Shown: positions 21,311 to 30,154 of the stretch, piece after piece
How positions within the stretch are numbered: position 1 is the stretch's first letter
How the letters are laid out: the number at the start of each line of letters is the position of its first letter
Source: CAVOOW01 sp963697675
GTDB taxonomy: Bacteria > Actinomycetota > Actinomycetes > JACCUZ01
Reading direction: 5' to 3'
Length of the DNA: 64,000 bases
NCBI GenBank assembly: GCA_963697675.1
Contig: CAVOOW010000001.1
Location: 372,001 to 436,000, forward strand
Position numbers and translations under genes: made by a program
The notes under the pieces: generated by a model
Databases searched by the model: none
Seen by the model: only the letters and a program-made list of their open reading frames with translations
What the model was told of the DNA's origin: nothing

Positions 21311-22642
21311 ATGATCCCTGTTCCACTCCAACGAGTGATCCGGCCGCTGGTCCTGGTGGCCGGCGTGCTCGCCGTCGTTGTCGGTCTCACGGCGGCGGCA
21401 ACCGCGCCATGGGCCGGCCCAGCAAGCAACAGGACGGCCGACCCGGTCGGGCCGGCCGCCGCAGACCGCGGCCAGATCAACGACCCCGCCGCCCTGGTGG
21501 CGAACCTGCAGGCAAAGCTCCGGGTCCACCCCGGTGACGCGCAGGGCTGGGCCGCGCTGGGCTTCGCCTACGTCGAGCAGGCGCGCATCACCGCGGACCC
21601 CACGTACTACCCCAAGGCACAGCAGGCACTGGCCCGTGCGCGGCAGATCGCCCCGGAGGCAGCACTGACCCTGACGGGTGAGGCGACGCTGGCTGCGGCA
21701 CGGCACGACTTCGGCGGCGCGCTGCGCCTCGCCGACGAGGCGGTCGCGGCCGACCACTACAGCGCGCAGGCTCATGCCGTGCGTTCGGACGCGCTGACGG
21801 AGCTCGGTCGCTACAGCGAGGCGGTGGTGGCCGCAGAGCGCACCAACAACCTGCGCCCCGGCACGTCGACCTTCGCCCGGCTCTCGTACGCGGAAGAGCT
21901 TCGTGGCCACCTCCGGAAGGCCAGCCGGCTGATGGCCGAGGCGGCGCGAGCGGCCGGTACGGCGTCGTCGTACGCCTTCGCCGCCTTCCACCTGGGGGAG
22001 CTGGCACGCGCCGAGGGCAACTCGAAAGCCGCCGCCCGTCACTACGCCGCCGCTCTCCAGGCGGATCCGACGTACGCGCCCGCGCTGGCCGGTCGGGCCC
22101 GCCTCGCGGTCGCACGCGGAGACCTCGCAGCGGCAGAACGCGACTACCTGCAGGTGGTGCAGCGGCTGCCCCTCGTCGAGTACGTCGTGGAGCTCGGTGA
22201 GTTCTACGAGGCAACGGGTCGCCCCGACCTCGCGCGCCAGCAGTGGGCGGTGGCGCGGGCGTCGGCGGCACTGGCCCGCGCCAACGGTGTTGTCACCGAC
22301 CTCGAGACGGCGCTGTTCGAAGCCGATCACGGCTCACCGGCGGCCGCGCTGACCGCCGCGCGCGCCGAATGGTCGCGGCGGCACTCCATCCACGCAGCCG
22401 ACGCACTCGGCTGGGCACTGCACGCCGCCGGACGCGACCGGGAAGCTCTGCGCTATGCCCGGCTCGCAACACGTCTCGGGACCCAGGACGCGCGGCTGCT
22501 CTTCCACCGTGGCGCGATCGAGGTTGCCACAGGTCACGACGCCGTTGCCCGGATCCAGCTACGACACGCGATGGCACTCGATGACGGCGCAGCACCGCTG
22601 CGCGACAGAGCGGCACAGCAGTTGCTCGGGAGAGCGTCATGA
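21311..22642 (+). CDS. Secreted or membrane-anchored TPR protein
   Basis: 443 residues. An N-terminal hydrophobic segment (VLVAGVLAVVVGLTAAAT) acts as signal or anchor. The rest is a row of tetratricopeptide-type helices, for example DAQGWAALGFAYVEQARI, SSYAFAAFHLGELARAEGN and APALAGRARLAVARGDLAAA. It likely scaffolds partners outside the membrane. It overlaps the NicO gene by four bases (ATGA), and it follows DUF4331; this trio recurs in actinobacteria to my knowledge. GTG 21299 is an alternative start. Confidence 0.85.
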   Translation: MIPVPLQRVIRPLVLVAGVLAVVVGLTAAATAPWAGPASNRTADPVGPAAADRGQINDPAALVANLQAKLRVHPGDAQGWAALGFAYVEQARITADPTYYPKAQQALARARQIAPEAALTLTGEATLAAARHDFGGALRLADEAVAADHYSAQAHAVRSDALTELGRYSEAVVAAERTNNLRPGTSTFARLSYAEELRGHLRKASRLMAEAARAAGTASSYAFAAFHLGELARAEGNSKAAARHYAAALQADPTYAPALAGRARLAVARGDLAAAERDYLQVVQRLPLVEYVVELGEFYEATGRPDLARQQWAVARASAALARANGVVTDLETALFEADHGSPAAALTAARAEWSRRHSIHAADALGWALHAAGRDREALRYARLATRLGTQDARLLFHRGAIEVATGHDAVARIQLRHAMALDDGAAPLRDRAAQQLLGRAS

Positions 22643-24279
22643 GGCGGTACGCCATGCGAGCCCTCGCCGTGGCCATCGGCGCCGTCGCCCTGCTCGTGTG
22701 CTCGGGCGGCGCTGCGAGCGCTCACCCGCTGGGCAACTTCACGGTCAACCGCTACAGCGGGATCGTGATGGCCGTCGACGGTGTGACGGTGGAGCACGTG
22801 CTCGACCTGGCGGAGATACCGACTGCTCAGCGCAGTCCCGCGATCGACGCCGACGGCGACGGTCAGCTGGCGCCCGACGAGCTCGGGCCGTGGGCGGCGA
22901 CGCAATGCGCGGCGACGGAGCGGACCCTGCGCCTGACGGTGGGCGACACCCGCGTACCTCTGACCGTGACCCGTTCGTCCGCGACTACGGCGCCAGGGCA
23001 GGCGAGCCTGCCCCTCCTGCGGCTCGACTGCGTGTTGCACGGCGCGGTGCCGGTGAAGGACACAATCGATCTGGCGTACGTCGACACGGCCGCGACCGAC
23101 CAGGTGGGCTGGCGTGAGGTCACCGCGAGAGGAGACGGCGTGACGCTTCTGCGGTCGGACGTGCCCACGCGGAGCACGAGTCAGCGGCTCACGAACTATC
23201 CGAAGGACCTGCTGTCCAGCCCGCTCGATGTGCGCAGCGCGGATCTGCGAGTTCGCCCGGGTGGACCGGCGCTCGCGGCCGACGCTGCCGGTGGGTCGAC
23301 CGGCGTGGCTTCGGTGGTCGGCGGCGTGACCGGGTCGTTCCAGGGCCTCGCGACGCACTACGACGGGAGCCCTCTGGTCGCGCTCACCGCCCTGCTGGCG
23401 GCACTCGCGCTAGGAGCCGGTCATGCGGTCGCCCCCGGCCACGGCAAGACGATCATGGCGTTCTACCTGTCGGGTCGTCGTCAGGGTGCATTGCGCGCGG
23501 CCACCACCGTCGGGTCCACTGTGACGGCGACCCACACGGCCGGAGTCCTCGCGCTCGGCGTGCTGGTCAGCGCCGGCACGGCCTTCGTGCCGGCCCGCGT
23601 CTACCCCTGGCTCACCGTGCTGTCCGGCGCACTGGTCGTCACGGTCGGCCTGACCCTGCTGCGCAGCGCGCGGCACGGCCACACCCACTCGCACGGGCCG
23701 GGCAGCCACACCCACGACGCCCCAACCTCCAACCTCGAAGTCGATCATGCACTGGTGGGGACCTTGGTCGCGGAGTCCCGTCACCATCACGAGCATGCGC
23801 GATCTGCTGGGGTCATCACCCCAGCGATTCGCGCATGCCCAGTCGACCGGCCCGACCACGAGCACCCGTACGACCGGCCCCATTCGCACGACCACGACCA
23901 CGAGCACGGGCACAGCCATGACGAGCCCTCGCCGCAGACACGCACCCCCAACCAGCGCGGTCTGATCGCGATGGGGCTCGCCGGCGGCCTGCTTCCCAGC
24001 CCGTCGGCCGTCCTGGTGTTCCTCGGTGCGCTCGCTGTCGGCCATCCGTGGTTCGGGGTGGCGCTCGTCGTCGCCTTCGGGCTCGGCATGGCGACCACGC
24101 TCGCCGTCGTCGGCGTACTCGTGATGCGTCTTCGCGAACGCGTCGAGCGACGCCTCGTCCGGCGTCCCGGCGCGCGTGTGTCAGTTCTGCTGACGGTGCT
24201 GCCCGTGCTCACCGCCGTGACGGTGACCGGTCTCGGCCTGCTGCTTGCGCTGAAGGGCATGCACTCGCTGGGCGCCTAG
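22639..24279 (+). CDS. NicO-family nickel/cobalt-type transporter with His-rich loop and in-frame repeat insert
   Basis: 546 residues. A signal peptide, then AHPLGNFTVNRYSG, typical of the extracytoplasmic N-domain of this family, then a NicO/RcnA-type membrane domain with GAGHAVAPGHGKTIMAFYL. A large loop from about residue 349 to 431 is rich in His (HGHTHSHGPGSHTH and HSHDHDHEHGHSHDE) and should bind metal. Between the two His clusters sits a foreign-looking stretch (about 363-404) that matches a dispersed repeat plus a long hairpin, inserted in frame. The substrate is probably Ni, Co or another divalent metal; direction of transport is unknown. The last TMs end in LGLLLALKG. Confidence 0.87.
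   Translation: MRRYAMRALAVAIGAVALLVCSGGAASAHPLGNFTVNRYSGIVMAVDGVTVEHVLDLAEIPTAQRSPAIDADGDGQLAPDELGPWAATQCAATERTLRLTVGDTRVPLTVTRSSATTAPGQASLPLLRLDCVLHGAVPVKDTIDLAYVDTAATDQVGWREVTARGDGVTLLRSDVPTRSTSQRLTNYPKDLLSSPLDVRSADLRVRPGGPALAADAAGGSTGVASVVGGVTGSFQGLATHYDGSPLVALTALLAALALGAGHAVAPGHGKTIMAFYLSGRRQGALRAATTVGSTVTATHTAGVLALGVLVSAGTAFVPARVYPWLTVLSGALVVTVGLTLLRSARHGHTHSHGPGSHTHDAPTSNLEVDHALVGTLVAESRHHHEHARSAGVITPAIRACPVDRPDHEHPYDRPHSHDHDHEHGHSHDEPSPQTRTPNQRGLIAMGLAGGLLPSPSAVLVFLGALAVGHPWFGVALVVAFGLGMATTLAVVGVLVMRLRERVERRLVRRPGARVSVLLTVLPVLTAVTVTGLGLLLALKGMHSLGA
23727..23846 (+). repeat. Partial family 3 repeat plus hairpin, inserted in frame in the NicO gene
   Basis: AACCTCGAAGTCGATCATGC followed by ACTGGT matches the start of the repeats at 61804 and 62262 (reverse). 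About 70 bases on, GCATGCGCGATCTGCTGGGG and CCCCAGCGATTCGCGCATGC form a near-perfect 20-base stem. Together they code for part of the His-rich loop without breaking the frame. Confidence 0.65.
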
Positions 24280-25568
24280 CCGGCGAGCTGGTCCTCGGCG
24301 GTGTCGTGCGCGAGGTTCTTGCGGTCCCGGCGAATCCGGCTCGCCCGGAACTGCAGGCGTTTGGTGCGGCGGTTGATGCTCTCGGTCCATGCGGGGCCAC
24401 GCGACTCGACGGCGGGCGGATAGTCGATCTGAGCAACCAGGCGGTCGAACCGCGTCGGGTCCTCCCCCTCGGCGAATACGTGGTGGAGCCCGTGCCGCGA
24501 CAGAAAGTCGACGAAGGTCGCGAACCGCGCAGCGTGGCCGCGGTTGAGGGCGGTGTAGTCGGCCTCTGCATAGAGCTTCGCGGCATCGGTGTCCGGGGTC
24601 ATGTCGGAGATGAGCCGGTGCGGGATCTCGAAGTACTCGGCCAGCTCCAACGTCCGCGAGTCATGGACCAGGACATAGCTCGGTGTGCCCGCCAGCAGCG
24701 CCGCGATGTTGCCGTGAATGCGGCTGCCGAAGGCGAAGTCCGCCGTCCGGAGGTGTTCGAGCCAGGGCATCGCGTCGATGAAGAACCTGATCTTGTTCTC
24801 GACGAAGAGCGGATGCGACGTGTGGAACGGCATCCGTTCGTCTGCGGGTCGCGCCACTCCTGTCTTCTCGCCCCACAGCAGGAGTTCCAACGTGTCGAGA
24901 TCCTGGGGGATGTAGCGCAGGTTCGGATAGCGCGCGTGATGGGACATCACGATCTCGCCCATTTGCTTCACATACGACGTGACATTGATGGCCAGGGCGG
25001 CGTCCGGCTCCAGCGTTGGCGTGCGCTTCTCGATCGCCATCCGGTTGCCGTCGAGGAACATCGATGGGCACCCGATGACCTCGACATCGCGGAAGCCGAG
25101 GCCGCGCAGGTAGTTGTACGTGACCTCGCCGCGGACGCCGATCGACGGCGAGCGGTCCAGCACGGCGCTCACGAAGGCGCGCACCGATCCTTCGATGGAC
25201 GCGAGCCGCTTTGTGTTGTAGCGGCCCTTTCCGGACTGTGCGCCCACGCCCAGGACCGTGACCGGGATATCAAGCTGCTTGATCAGCTGCGTCGTGCGGT
25301 CCAGCTTGCGCTGATAGCTCGGTCGGAAGGCGTTGGCGAGAGGGAAGACGTAGGCGTCGTATCGCTCGTTGATCTCGGCTGCGCTGTCCGGCTCCGTGTG
25401 CAGCCCGTCCGCAGTGACCGTCGTGCCGTGCGTGGCCAGGATCTTGTAGGCCGCCGCGTAGAAGATGAGATTCCCGCTGTTGTTGGCGATCTGGTTCCTG
25501 CTGAGGGTGTCCTCCGCGGACATCACCTCGAACGGGTCCTTGCGCGCTCGAAGCAGGATGTTTTTCAC
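24276..25568 (-). CDS. Polysaccharide pyruvyl transferase family protein
   Basis: 430 residues. Family signs: NNSGNLIFYAAAYKIL near the N-terminus, VTVLGVGAQSG, SPSIGVRGEVTYNYLRGLG, VIGCPSMFL, and the C-terminal FAFGSRIHGNIAALLAGTPS with the conserved His. Such enzymes ketalise sugars in surface polysaccharides with pyruvate, or are related transferases. GTG 25568 is preferred over upstream in-frame starts because the upstream part is low-quality sequence antisense to the next gene's leader. It stands alone, with no polysaccharide cluster in the window, and its base composition is somewhat lower in GC. Its stop overlaps the convergent NicO stop. Confidence 0.85.
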   Translation of the reverse strand: MKNILLRARKDPFEVMSAEDTLSRNQIANNSGNLIFYAAAYKILATHGTTVTADGLHTEPDSAAEINERYDAYVFPLANAFRPSYQRKLDRTTQLIKQLDIPVTVLGVGAQSGKGRYNTKRLASIEGSVRAFVSAVLDRSPSIGVRGEVTYNYLRGLGFRDVEVIGCPSMFLDGNRMAIEKRTPTLEPDAALAINVTSYVKQMGEIVMSHHARYPNLRYIPQDLDTLELLLWGEKTGVARPADERMPFHTSHPLFVENKIRFFIDAMPWLEHLRTADFAFGSRIHGNIAALLAGTPSYVLVHDSRTLELAEYFEIPHRLISDMTPDTDAAKLYAEADYTALNRGHAARFATFVDFLSRHGLHHVFAEGEDPTRFDRLVAQIDYPPAVESRGPAWTESINRRTKRLQFRASRIRRDRKNLAHDTAEDQLAG

Positions 25569-25724
25569 GTGATTAAGTGTATGGGCCTGTCCCTTCCGAC
25601 TATCCCACCGCGTCGCCGTCGGCGGCTTGCCGGACGCCGCCAGAGCGCGACGCCGCCAAGGTCCTTCCGCAGCCAGCGGTGCGCCTCCGCGGTTCTGTCC
25701 GGGGTCTTGCCTACCGTTCGAAGC

Positions 25725-27536
25725 ATGGGAGCTCTCGCCGTTCAGGTCGCCGTCCAGGCGAGCTTCGACGAGCTCGGCACGCCGCTCCACGAGGTGACGT
25801 TCGTGGTGGTCGACCTCGAGACCACCGGTGGCTCACCGCAGGCGTGCGAGATCACCGAGATCGGCGCCGTCAAGGTGCGCGGCGGCGAGGTGCTCGGCGA
25901 GTTCCAGACGCTGGTCGACCCGGGCGTGCCCATCCCGCCGTTCATCTCGGTGCTCACCGGCATCACCGACGCCACGGTCGCGGGTGCCCCGCGCCTCGGC
26001 TCGGCGCTGCCGGCCTTCCTCGAGTTCGTCGGCGGCACCGCCGGCACCGTGCTCGTGGCGCACAACGCCCCGTTCGACATGGCGTTCCTCAAAGCCGCCT
26101 GTGCGATGACCGAGCACGAGTGGCCCGGCCACCAGGTCCTCGACACGGCCCGGCTCGCGCGACATGTCGTCACCCGCGACGAGGCCCCCAACTGCAAGCT
26201 GGCCAGCCTCGCCCGGCTCTTTCGGGCCGGCACCACCCCTGACCACCGGGCCCTGTCCGACGCGCGCGCCACGGTCGACGTACTCCACGGTCTGCTCGAG
26301 CGGCTCGGCAACCTCGGCGTCCGCTCCCTCGACGAGCTTGCAACGTTCTCCTCGCGCGTCTCACCCGCACAGCGACGCAAGCGGCACCTGGCCGAGGGTC
26401 TCCCCCACGCGCCCGGCGTCTACCTGTTCGCCGATGAGCGCGGCGAGGTTCTCTACGTCGGCAAGTCCCGCGACCTGCGCAATCGCGTCCGCACCTACTT
26501 CACCGCGTCGGAGACCCGCACCCGGATGGCCGAGATGGTCGGCCTGGCCGCGTCCGTCACCCCGATCGTGTGCGCCACGCCGCTGGAGGCCGAGGTGCGC
26601 GAGCTTCGCCTGATCGCCGCGCACAAGCCGCGCTACAACCGGCGATCGCGCTTTCCCGAGCGCGCGCTGTGGCTCAAGCTCACCGTCGAGCCGTTCCCGC
26701 GGCTGTCCAAGGTGCGCGAGGTCAAGGACGACGGCTCGGCCTACATCGGCCCGTTCTCCTCCGGGCGCCAGGTGGAGTTCGCGATGGCGGCGCTGCACGA
26801 GGCGTTCCGGCTGCGGCAGTGCACGGCGCGGATCTCCCCGCGCCGGCCGACGTCCGCATGCGCGCTCGCCGAGATGGGCAAGTGCGGTGGAGCGTGCGAC
26901 GGCAGCGAGACCGTCGAGGCCTACGCCGCCCATGTGGCTGCGGCCCGAACAGCAATGCTGGGAGACGTACGCGCGGTGGTGGCCGCCGTGAGTCGCCGGG
27001 TACGACTGCTCGGCGACGCGGAACGGTTTGAGGACGCCGCGCTGCACCGCGACCGGCTGGCCGCCTTCGTCCGCGCAGCGGCACGCACGCAGCGGCTCAC
27101 CGCGCTCACCGGCTGTGCCGAGCTCGTCGGCGCGCGACCCACCGACGACCTGGGCTGGGAGCTCGTCGTCGTCCGGCACGGTCGCCTGGCGGGCACCGCC
27201 GTCGTGCCACGCGGGCTCGACCCGCGACCGGTCGCGGACGCCATGCTGTCCACCGCCGAGGTCGTGTCACCGGGCCACGGACCCACACCCGCCTGCTCGG
27301 CAGAAGAGTCCGAGTGCATCCTGCGCTGGCTCGAGCAGCCGGGCCTGCGACTGATCTCGCTGTCCGGCACCTGGGCGAGCCCTGCCCACGGCGCAGGCGG
27401 CGTACGGTTCTGGGCCGATGCCGCCGACGAGGCGCGCGACGCGCAGTTCAGCTGGGGCGCGGGCGGCTTCGGTGAGCGCCGCGACATGCGCACGGTGCAT
27501 CAACCCGCGGGCGCAGTCAGCCGCATCGCCGGCTGA
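25725..27536 (+). CDS. DEDDh exonuclease fused to UvrC-like GIY-YIG nuclease
   Basis: 603 residues. N-terminal DnaQ-like 3'-5' exonuclease: FVVVDLETTGG (Exo I), LVAHNAPFDMAFL (Exo II) and PDHRALSDARATVDVL (Exo III with His). From about residue 225 a GIY-YIG endonuclease: HAPGVYLFADERGEVLYVGK with SRDLRNRVRTYF, then UvrC/Cho-like AYIGPFSSGRQVEFAM and CALAEMGKCGGACDG. The helix-hairpin-helix of full UvrC is absent. The gene is widespread in actinobacteria as a DEDD exonuclease domain protein with a presumed role in DNA repair. ATG 25725 precedes the exonuclease by about 28 residues. Confidence 0.92.
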   Translation: MGALAVQVAVQASFDELGTPLHEVTFVVVDLETTGGSPQACEITEIGAVKVRGGEVLGEFQTLVDPGVPIPPFISVLTGITDATVAGAPRLGSALPAFLEFVGGTAGTVLVAHNAPFDMAFLKAACAMTEHEWPGHQVLDTARLARHVVTRDEAPNCKLASLARLFRAGTTPDHRALSDARATVDVLHGLLERLGNLGVRSLDELATFSSRVSPAQRRKRHLAEGLPHAPGVYLFADERGEVLYVGKSRDLRNRVRTYFTASETRTRMAEMVGLAASVTPIVCATPLEAEVRELRLIAAHKPRYNRRSRFPERALWLKLTVEPFPRLSKVREVKDDGSAYIGPFSSGRQVEFAMAALHEAFRLRQCTARISPRRPTSACALAEMGKCGGACDGSETVEAYAAHVAAARTAMLGDVRAVVAAVSRRVRLLGDAERFEDAALHRDRLAAFVRAAARTQRLTALTGCAELVGARPTDDLGWELVVVRHGRLAGTAVVPRGLDPRPVADAMLSTAEVVSPGHGPTPACSAEESECILRWLEQPGLRLISLSGTWASPAHGAGGVRFWADAADEARDAQFSWGAGGFGERRDMRTVHQPAGAVSRIAG

Positions 27537-27576
27537 ACTGGCGCTGCGTCTGCTGACCGCATACCTGCCGTGACGG

Positions 27577-28075
27577 TCAGACGGGTCGGACGGGAGGCAG
27601 CGCGCCGCCGTACGCCGCGGTCAGAACGGTGACCAGGCCGTCGCGAACTGCGCGCCACCGTCGGTCGCCCGGCGACTGCGTCCCATTCGGCTTCCAGCTC
27701 CGCATAGATCTCCTCCACGACAGCGAGCAGTCGACGGCCGCGAGGCGTGAGCGCGACGAGCTTGGCTCGCGAGTCCGTGGGTGACGTGGTGCGCCGTACG
27801 AGCGACGCCTCGACCATGCCGTCCACGAGCTTGGACGCCGCCTGCTTGCTGACGTCCAGCAACGTGGCGAGCTCGCCGGACGTGGTCGGGTGGTCGCGGC
27901 ACGCGAGAAGCACATAGCCGTAGGCCGGGCGGACATCACGCCAGCCGCGGGCTACGAGCCGCTCGTGCAAGCCGACGATCAGCTGTCGGTAGGCGATCGC
28001 CAACAACCGGGCCAGCGGCACCTCTGGGCGCTCCGGCGACAGGGGTGGCGTCCGGGAGCCGGAGACGCGCGTCAC
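27577..28075 (-). CDS. MarR-family transcription regulator (one frameshift)
   Basis: About 165 residues. Winged-helix core: YGYVLLACRDHPTTSGELAT, LLDVSKQAASKLVDGMVEA (recognition helix), and LVRRTTSPTDSRAKLVALT (wing) followed by the dimer helix LLAVVEEIYAELEAEW. A base inserted near 27660 shifts the tail; the other frame gives WRAVRDGLVTVLTAAYGG and a stop at 27577. GTG 28075 overlaps the cupin stop (GTGA). It probably controls the cupin gene or itself. Confidence 0.82.
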
Positions 28076-28447
28076 ATCGCCCACGGGGGTGTGAACGGCT
28101 CTCCGCCGGGCAACCGGGCCTGCCCGCCCGACCGGCAGGCAGCAGAGCAACCGCAGCGGATGAGCGCCGGCGTTGGCAAGCACGAACGAGACGCCGGACG
28201 GCACGACGACGGCGTCGCCGACCCCTGCCGAGGACTTCTCGCCGTCGATCGTGACCTCCGCCGCACCTTCCAGCACGACGAAGATCTCCTCGTCGGTGAG
28301 CTCGTGCGGCGTCGGGACTTCGCCTGCGGGGACCTCTACCTGCCAGATGCTGGTGCGCGCACTCCCGAGGCTCGGGGTGGCCAGGGCGGTGAACTTGGTG
28401 CCGCCGAGCTCGTGGGTCGGCGATGCGGGCGCGGTGATGACGGGCAT
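28072..28447 (-). CDS. Small cupin-domain protein (one frameshift)
   Basis: About 124 residues, a single beta-barrel cupin: SIWQVEVPAGEVPTPHELTD, EEIFVVLEGAAEVTIDGE and GDAVVVPSGVSFVLANAGAH. The canonical metal His residues are only partly kept (PHELTDEE, ANAGAH), so activity is unclear. An extra G in the run at about 28127 puts the end out of frame and makes it read into the MarR gene. Without it the protein ends GEPFTPPWAM. It is the first gene of the cupin-marR pair. Confidence 0.8.
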
Positions 28448-28617
28448 GGGGTCTCCTCGAAGTCCAAGATGGTCAACCTGATTGACCGTCTGGTGGACAA
28501 GGATGCGCGCCGAACGCGGGATAGTCAACCCGATTGACCAAACCCGTCGGGCGGGTTACCCACTAGGCTCGCGCTCACCCGTACCAGCTGGTTGGACCGG
28601 CGAGGAGGCGCGTTCCC

Positions 28618-28905
28618 GTGATCACTGCCATCGTGCTCATCCACGTCGAGGCCGACCGCATCCCGGAGGTCGCCGAGGCCATCGCCGCGCTCGAGGGCGT
28701 CAGCGAGGTCTATTCGGTCACCGGCGACGCCGACCTCATCGCGATGGTGCGGGTGCGCGAACACGAGGCACTCGCCGACGTCATCGCCGACCGCATCAGC
28801 AAGGTGGGCGGGATCAAGCACACCGAGACGCACATCGCGTTCCGCACCTACTCCAAGCACGACCTCGACGCGGCCTTCTCGCTCGGTATCGACGACGCGG
28901 ACTAG
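28618..28905 (+). CDS. Stand-alone Lrp/AsnC ligand-binding (RAM) domain protein
   Basis: 95 residues: only the alpha/beta RAM domain, with no DNA-binding helix-turn-helix. TAIVLIHVEADRIPEVAEAI, VYSVTGDADLIAMVRV and ETHIAFRTYSKHD fit the family. GTG start with AGGAGG nine bases upstream. Such single-domain proteins bind amino acids and may modulate larger Lrp proteins. It is convergent to trpD, which may hint at an amino-acid link. Confidence 0.88.
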   Translation: MITAIVLIHVEADRIPEVAEAIAALEGVSEVYSVTGDADLIAMVRVREHEALADVIADRISKVGGIKHTETHIAFRTYSKHDLDAAFSLGIDDAD

Positions 28906-28978
28906 TCCCACCCTCGGCGAGGGTCATGCGGCATCGACGACGCGGACCAGGCCCAACCTCGCGCAGCCTGACGGCCGG

Positions 28979-30064
28979 TTAGCCGGCGGCGAGCTCCTGG
29001 CTGCTCGTCACCCAGCTGTCCAGGGCCCGGGCAGCCGCGCCGCTGTCGACGACCGAGGCCGCGCGACCGATCGCGGCGCGGAGCTGTTCGGCCAATGGCT
29101 GGTCGGACAGCGACACGTCGATCAGCGCGCCGCCGCACGCGTCCACCGCGACCAGCGCCGCAGCGGCATTCAGCAGCACTGCGTCACGCACCGGGCCGGT
29201 CTCGCCCGCGAGGAACCGTCGTGCCACGTCGGCGTTGTGGGCGGCGTCACCGCCACGGAGTGTCGAAGCATCGGATGTCGCGAGCCCGACCTCGCTGGGT
29301 GAGATCGTCGTCTCGAACACGCCGCCGTCACGCACGACCCACACTCGCGACGGTCCGCCGACGGTGAGTTCGTCGAGGCCGTCCTCGCCACGGAACACCA
29401 GCGCGGAGCAGCCACGGGCGGCCAGCACGTCGGCCATCACTCCAGCCATGCGCGCATCGGCGACGCCCACGGCCTGCGCGGGCGGCTGCGCAGGGTTGGC
29501 CAGCGGCCCGAGGAAGTTGAACACCGTGGCCACACCGAGCTCGCCTCGGGCACCCGCAGCGTGGCGCATCCCTGGGTGGAACCGCGGCGCGAAGCAGAAC
29601 GTGATGCCGGCTCGCCGCACGCACTCCGCCACGAGCGACGGCGCAAGGTCGACGACCACGCCGAGCTCCTCGAGCAGGTCGGCCGATCCGCAGGCCGAGG
29701 AGGCAGCACGGTTGCCGTGCTTGACCACGCGGATGCCTGCGCCCGCGACGACCATCGCCGACATCGTGGAGATGTTGACCGTGTGTGCCCGGTCTCCCCC
29801 GGTGCCGCAGGTGTCGACCGCGGGAGCGTCCACGTCGATGCGCTCGGCGTGGTCCAGCATCGTCGAGACGAGGCCGATCAGCTCGGCGGGCGCCTCGCCC
29901 TTGGCGCGCAGCGCAACCACGAAGCCGGCGATCTGAACGGATGTCGCGTCACCGCGCATGATCTGTTCCATCGCCCAGGCGGTCTCCTCGGACCGGAGGT
30001 CGTCCCCTCGGATCAGCGTGCTGATCAGCAGGGGCCAGCTCGTGGCCGGCTGGGCGGGAGTCAC
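28979..30064 (-). CDS. trpD: Anthranilate phosphoribosyltransferase TrpD
   Basis: 361 residues. Tryptophan pathway step two: anthranilate plus PRPP to N-(5'-phosphoribosyl)anthranilate. PRPP-binding CGTGGD and NISTM, plus KHGNRAASSACGSADLLEELG, are intact, and GPLANPAQPPAQAVGV matches the family. Cytoplasmic homodimer. It is a lone trp gene here. In many actinobacteria trpD sits beside ctaE-qcrCAB, as it does in this window. Confidence 0.97.
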   Translation of the reverse strand: MTPAQPATSWPLLISTLIRGDDLRSEETAWAMEQIMRGDATSVQIAGFVVALRAKGEAPAELIGLVSTMLDHAERIDVDAPAVDTCGTGGDRAHTVNISTMSAMVVAGAGIRVVKHGNRAASSACGSADLLEELGVVVDLAPSLVAECVRRAGITFCFAPRFHPGMRHAAGARGELGVATVFNFLGPLANPAQPPAQAVGVADARMAGVMADVLAARGCSALVFRGEDGLDELTVGGPSRVWVVRDGGVFETTISPSEVGLATSDASTLRGGDAAHNADVARRFLAGETGPVRDAVLLNAAAALVAVDACGGALIDVSLSDQPLAEQLRAAIGRAASVVDSGAAARALDSWVTSSQELAAG

Positions 30065-30085
30065 GCCGGTGCGATCTGCTTGGTC

Positions 30086-30153
30086 GCGATCATCGGACTC
30101 ATCCTGTCCCCGTGGACTCGATCGTTCCTGCCGTACTCGCCCTTCACGATCGC
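30086..30153. repeat. Spaced blocks shared with the 16.9 kb element
   Basis: GCGATCATCGGACTC at 30086-30100 and CCTTCACGATCGC at 30141-30153 match the minus strand of 16925-16961 in the same order. It fills the gap between the trpD start and the end of the receiver-protein gene. Confidence 0.4.
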
Positions 30154-30154
30154 T

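Noticed and set aside
19705..21480. Long minus-strand reading frame opposite DUF4331 (591 residues)
   Set aside because: High-GC shadow. The plus strand has signal peptide, family motifs and terminator; the minus reading has no recognisable motif and biased Arg/Val composition.
24048..25724. N-terminal extension of the exonuclease/GIY-YIG protein to 1162 residues
   Set aside because: The extension is antisense to the pyruvyl transferase and NicO end. The exonuclease domain starts soon after ATG 25725.
27500..28528. One 342-residue cupin-MarR fusion protein
   Set aside because: Better explained by a one-base insertion joining two genes with a GTGA overlap.
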